A program made the position numbers and the translations under genes. From an uncultured Rhodospirillaceae bacterium (GTDB taxonomy: Bacteria; Pseudomonadota; Alphaproteobacteria; Reyranellales; Reyranellaceae), in NCBI GenBank assembly GCA_945952105.1, contig CAMFGZ010000004.1:186001-250000 (forward strand): a DNA stretch of 64,000 nt. Direction: 5' to 3'. Position 1 is the first letter of the stretch. Each line of letters begins with the position of its first letter. The notes beneath the pieces were generated by a model. That model was not told where the DNA came from and ran no database searches. It worked only from the letters and a program-made list of their open reading frames with translations. Positions 61,900-64,000 of this stretch are shown in pieces.

Positions 61900-63348
61900 A
61901 TGTCCACGCGGCCCGATTCGATCCGAAACGTCTCCTGGGCCGTTGTCCGGGACGGTGCCGAGAAGCGCCACGTCTACCGTCGCGAGGTCGATCTCCATCT
62001 CAAGGACGGCCGTATCGTCGAGATCACCCCGGCCGGGACGCGACCGACGGGACCGGGCGAGACCGTGATCGACGGGCGCGGGCTTCTGGCGCTGCCGGGG
62101 CTGATCAACATCCATTCCCATCCCTCGACCGAGCCCGGCTATCGCGGCGTGCGCGAGGATCATGGCGTGCCCGAACAGCAGATGACGGGCCTGATGGAGC
62201 GGCTGCAGGCGTTTCGCCTGGGCGATGACGGCCGCCAGGGCGCGGCGACGATGGCCTATTCGGAGATGCTGCGCGCCGGCACCACGACGGCCTGCGACGT
62301 CACCGTGCCGTTCGACGGCTGGCTGGAGACAATGGCCCAGAGCGGCATGCGCTTCTATGCGGGGCCGACTTTCGCTTCGGCGCGCTGGGGGATGGCTGCG
62401 CCGCAGACCGTGACCTGGAAATGGGACGAGGCGGCCGGCCTTGCCCAGTTCGAGAAGGCCAAGCGGGTCATGGACGAGGCCGAAGCGCACAATTCAGGGC
62501 GCCTCGATGCGTTGGTCTTCCCGGCGCAGATCGACACGGTCACGCCGGACCTGTTCGCCGCCGGCCGCAAGCTCGCCGATGACAGCGGCCGCCGCTTCTC
62601 GACTCATGTCGGCCAGTCGGTGGTCGAGGTGCGCGAGATGATCCGCCGCCACAACATGACGCCCATCCAGTGGGCGGCGCAGCAGAGGCTGATGAAGGGC
62701 GACACGATCATGGCGCACTGCATCCTGCTCGACGACCATCCGCAGATTAGTTGGCACACACGCAAGGACCTCGACCTGATCGCCGAGGCCGGCGCGTCGG
62801 TGGCGCATTGCCCGCAGCCCTTCGCGCGCTATGGCCTGGCGATGGACCATGTCGGTCGCTATCGCGCGCGCGGCGTCAACGTGGGGCTGGGTACCGACTG
62901 CGCTCCGCACAATCTGATCGAGGAGATGCGGCTCGCGATCGTCGCGGGGCGCCTGATGAGCGAGGACATCCGCAGCCTCGACACGGCCGGCGCTTTCGAG
63001 GCCGCGACCTTCGGCGGGGCTGCCGCGCTCGGTCGTGACGATATCGGCGCGCTGGCGCCCGGCATGTCAGCCGACATCGTGCTGGTCGATCTCAACCACC
63101 CGCTGATGCAGCCGGCGCGCGACCCGCTGCGCTCCTTCGTCTTCCACGCCGCCGATCGCGCGGTGCGGACGGTGCTGGTCGACGGCGAGGTGGTGCTGAA
63201 GGACGGCGACCCGGTACATCTCGATCCGGCCGCTGCCGCCGAGCGCCTTGCCGAGGCGCAGGCCCGCATGCTGCGCGACTCGGTCAAGCTCGACTACGCC
63301 AACCGCCCCGGCGACGAGATCTCGCCGTTGTCGCTGCGCCTCTCATAG
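61900..63348 (+). CDS. Amidohydrolase family protein (cytosine deaminase/TRZ-ATZ type)
   Basis: A 482-residue metal-dependent hydrolase with a TIM barrel. The metal ligands are H72 and H74 in NIHSHPS, later histidines in THVGQ and AHCILLDD, and the aspartate in GLGTDCAPHNL. The opening VIDGRGLLALPGLINIHSHP and the closing GALAPGMSADIVLVDLNHPL are typical of the SsnA/chlorohydrolase group. Substrates of relatives are N-heterocycles, guanine or cytosine; the one here is unknown. The ATG at 61900 has GGAG upstream; an in-frame ATG at 61879 is less likely. Confidence 0.9.
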   Translation: MSTRPDSIRNVSWAVVRDGAEKRHVYRREVDLHLKDGRIVEITPAGTRPTGPGETVIDGRGLLALPGLINIHSHPSTEPGYRGVREDHGVPEQQMTGLMERLQAFRLGDDGRQGAATMAYSEMLRAGTTTACDVTVPFDGWLETMAQSGMRFYAGPTFASARWGMAAPQTVTWKWDEAAGLAQFEKAKRVMDEAEAHNSGRLDALVFPAQIDTVTPDLFAAGRKLADDSGRRFSTHVGQSVVEVREMIRRHNMTPIQWAAQQRLMKGDTIMAHCILLDDHPQISWHTRKDLDLIAEAGASVAHCPQPFARYGLAMDHVGRYRARGVNVGLGTDCAPHNLIEEMRLAIVAGRLMSEDIRSLDTAGAFEAATFGGAAALGRDDIGALAPGMSADIVLVDLNHPLMQPARDPLRSFVFHAADRAVRTVLVDGEVVLKDGDPVHLDPAAAAERLAEAQARMLRDSVKLDYANRPGDEISPLSLRLS

Positions 63349-63355
63349 TCACGCT

Positions 63356-63426
63356 GAGCGCAGCGAAGGATCCGGCGCGCGCGACGAAGTACTCTGGTCG
63401 CCCGGCCAGGTCCTTCGCTAACGCTC
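63356..63426. repeat. Intergenic element with GAGCG(N)GCGAAGGA-type arms
   Basis: GAGCGCAGCGAAGGATC (63356-63372) and GTCCTTCGCTAACGCTC (63410-63426) are imperfect reverse complements of 17 bases, a common style of interspersed intergenic repeat in proteobacteria. It separates the amidohydrolase gene from the convergent lon gene. Confidence 0.6.
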
Positions 63427-63436
63427 GGGACGACAA

Positions 63437-64000
<564 letters not shown>

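Overview
The window is high-GC DNA (about two thirds G+C by eye), densely packed with bacterial genes and containing no rRNA, tRNA, CRISPR array, transposase or phage gene that I can see. Gene content points to an alphaproteobacterium with a versatile heterotrophic life style: PHA granule metabolism under a PhaR repressor, two ethylmalonyl-CoA-pathway enzymes next to sdhCDAB, tandem CaiB/BaiF CoA-transferases, several orphan ABC substrate-binding proteins (one with a Tat leader), and a trpS/murJ pair. A Rhodospirillales/Hyphomicrobiales relative such as Reyranella would fit, but the genus is a guess from gene style only.

Layout. 1-8.8 kb: the 3' end of a heparinase II/III gene, trpS, then a 5 kb block (Tat-exported substrate-binding protein, unrecognised AT-richer gene, MFS transporter, aspartoacylase-like hydrolase) lying between trpS and murJ. 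8.8-12.6 kb: a candidate small RNA on the plus strand, then a minus-strand operon thioredoxin-TPR / LON domain / Trm112 / DUF971 / FAD monooxygenase. 12.6-18.5 kb: an iron-uptake unit (FecI-type sigma factor, FecR, TonB receptor with an STN signalling domain, PepSY membrane protein) behind a Fur-like box. 18.4-21.2 kb: a DUF962 protein and two CaiB/BaiF paralogues. 21.4-26.2 kb: asd, a TPR-glycosyltransferase, and a translationally coupled radical SAM / GT2 / CofC-like triad. 26.3-34.1 kb: RutE-like nitroreductase, LysE exporter, pdxY, (methyl)malyl-CoA lyase and mesaconyl-CoA hydratase, sdhCDAB. 34.1-40.1 kb: amino-acid-binding protein, serine hydrolase, enoyl-CoA hydratase, membrane adenylate cyclase. 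40.1-48.6 kb: phaR with DUF1289, a PhaE-like/PhaC-like overlapping pair, a LytTR membrane regulator and its apparent target acyltransferase, phaA, a lipoprotein, an MFS exporter, phaB. 48.7-56.1 kb: a compact plus-strand run (AhpD-like protein, tam, ggt, rlmI, patatin lipoprotein) and a convergent KefB-type antiporter. 56.2-64 kb: an amidase with a small GatC-like partner, a flavin monooxygenase, a GNAT protein, an orphan peptide-type substrate-binding protein divergent from an amidohydrolase, and the 3' end of lon.

How the genes work together. phaA and phaB make (R)-3-hydroxybutyryl-CoA from acetyl-CoA, a PhaC-like protein could polymerise or otherwise use it, and phaR would tune this. Mcl and mesaconyl-CoA hydratase connect C2 assimilation to propionyl-CoA and glyoxylate, and sdhCDAB lies directly downstream. 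The Fec-like unit reads a ferric chelate at the surface and signals to its own sigma factor.

The strongest non-gene signal is a set of three direct repeats with exactly 21-bp phasing between the LytTR regulator and the acyltransferase gene, which looks like the operator of that regulator. Other signals worth a look are a 137-bp dual-coding overlap at the PhaC-like gene, a plus-strand hairpin/terminator small-RNA candidate at 8.85-8.92 kb, hairpins abutting two start codons, and at least four families of intergenic inverted repeats. There is no stretch above 300 bases without a gene.
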